Made by a program: the position numbers and the translations under genes
Shown: in pieces, positions 63,447-64,000 of the stretch
Layout: the number at the start of each line of letters is the position of its first letter
How positions within the stretch are numbered: position 1 is the first letter of the stretch
The notes under the pieces: generated by a model
Databases searched by the model: none
What the model was told of the DNA's origin: nothing
Seen by the model: the letters and a program-made list of their open reading frames with translations, nothing else
Assembly: GCA_964406575.1 (NCBI GenBank)
Contig: CAYOSH010000022.1
Location: 1-64,000, forward strand
Length of the DNA: 64,000 nucleotides
From: WTAW01 sp964406575
GTDB lineage: Bacteria; Acidobacteriota; Aminicenantia; Aminicenantales; Aminicenantaceae
Direction of reading: 5' to 3'

Positions 63447-64000
63447 AATGAAGAAAGTGTTTTATCGTTTTCTAAGTTTAGCTCTCGTCCTGGGATTGGC
63501 TTGCGCGGCCGCATTCGGGCAGGAAGATCGTGACGCCCGAAATTTGACCGTCGACGATTATTTCCGAATCCAACGCGTCTCTGATCCGCAAATCAGTCCC
63601 GATGGGAAGTGGGTCGCCTTTGTCGTATCCACTATGGACCTCGAGGAAGACGAGAGCGAGAGCCGAATCTGGATGATGCCAGTTGAGGGTGGTGAGGCGA
63701 TACCGATGACGGCAAAAGGAAGCTCCGCCTCACGGCCGCGGTGGAGTCCGGACGGGAAATATTTGTCTTTCCTCGCGGCTCGAGACGGTGGCAAGGCCCA
63801 AGTCTGGACGCTGTTCCGAAAGGGTGGAGATTCTGTACAGCTCACCGAGGTCGCCCAGGGAGTGAAATCCTACGATTGGTCTCCGGACGGCGGCAGGTTA
63901 CTGCTAACTCTTCAGGATCCGAAGCCCAGAGAAATAAAGGACGACAACGGCGATGACAAGAAGGAAACACCCAAACCCTGGGTGATCGATCGCCTTCAGT
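63447..64000 (+). CDS. S9 family peptidase (acylaminoacyl/prolyl oligopeptidase type), N-terminal part
   Basis: A rightward frame from ATG 63447 (AAAAGGGAG upstream) to the window end, 184 residues visible. A signal peptide (about 1-24, ending AFG) is followed by TVDDYFRIQRVSDPQISPDG and WSPDGKYLSFLAARDGG and another WSPDGGRLLL, the WD40-like propeller blades of S9C peptidases. The catalytic domain lies beyond the window. It would be an exported peptidase. Like the M14 gene, it is richer in GC than nearby genes. Confidence 0.85.

Noticed and set aside
1..64000. CRISPR array, rRNA genes, prophage or intact insertion sequence
   Set aside because: No regular repeat-spacer pattern, rRNA sequence, phage genes or complete transposase was found; only the transposase tail at 59338-59526.

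Overview
The window comes from a Gram-negative anaerobic bacterium. It carries TonB-dependent receptors with carboxypeptidase-like regulatory domains, a GWxTD-domain protein, lipoproteins and Tat signals, a complete set of carbon monoxide dehydrogenase/acetyl-CoA synthase (CODH/ACS) core genes, and mid-range GC. This mix is most like Candidatus Aminicenantes or a related Acidobacteriota lineage. That placement is an inference from gene content, not a phylogeny.

Layout. 1-2.3 kb: leftward IclR regulator, class III aminotransferase and truncated aldehyde dehydrogenase. 2.7-13 kb: rightward genes for an ankyrin lipoprotein, a Tat-exported histone-deacetylase-like hydrolase, two P1/DmpA-type peptidases, an MttB-family methyltransferase, an MFS transporter, a CocE-type hydrolase and an M20 peptidase. 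13-28 kb: amino acid and peptide catabolism (threonine dehydratase-like enzyme, ornithine cyclodeaminase-like enzyme, M14 peptidase, APC permease, serine hydrolase, two SDRs) and a first TonB receptor. 28-30.2 kb: zinc-ribbon protein, DUF3786 protein and a PocR/AraC regulator. 30.4-53.3 kb: a 23 kb single-strand block described below. 53.4-64 kb: D-aminoacylase, ornithine/alanine racemase, second TonB receptor, GWxTD protein, a third MttB homologue and the start of an S9 peptidase.

The central block joins two systems. The first part carries a corrinoid protein, CooC, a core-MetE-type methionine synthase, CODH (CooS/AcsA), ACS (AcsB), a second CooC/AcsF, both corrinoid iron-sulfur protein subunits (AcsD, AcsC) and the corrinoid activase RACo (AcsV). 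It runs directly into a homocysteine methyltransferase-family protein, a SAM methyltransferase, a corrinoid protein and an MttB homologue. Then comes a full pyrrolysine cassette: pylSc, corrinoid protein, pylB, pylC, pylD, pylT, pylSn. The block ends with mtbB, a dimethylamine methyltransferase whose frame is interrupted by one UAG at the position where archaeal MtbB carries pyrrolysine. The order suggests that methyl groups from dimethylamine and other methylated amines are loaded on corrinoid proteins and passed toward acetyl-CoA synthesis, or to methionine. No methyl-tetrahydrofolate methyltransferase (AcsE) is visible in the window, so the transfer step between the two halves is open.

Points of special interest: the tRNA-Pyl gene is nested in the 3' end of pylD and has C instead of U at position 33. 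Several junctions between neighbouring genes consist of a single in-frame UAG. Candidate operators (direct repeats or palindromes) sit in front of the PocR/CODH block, the IclR gene, the first TonB receptor and the third mttB homologue.
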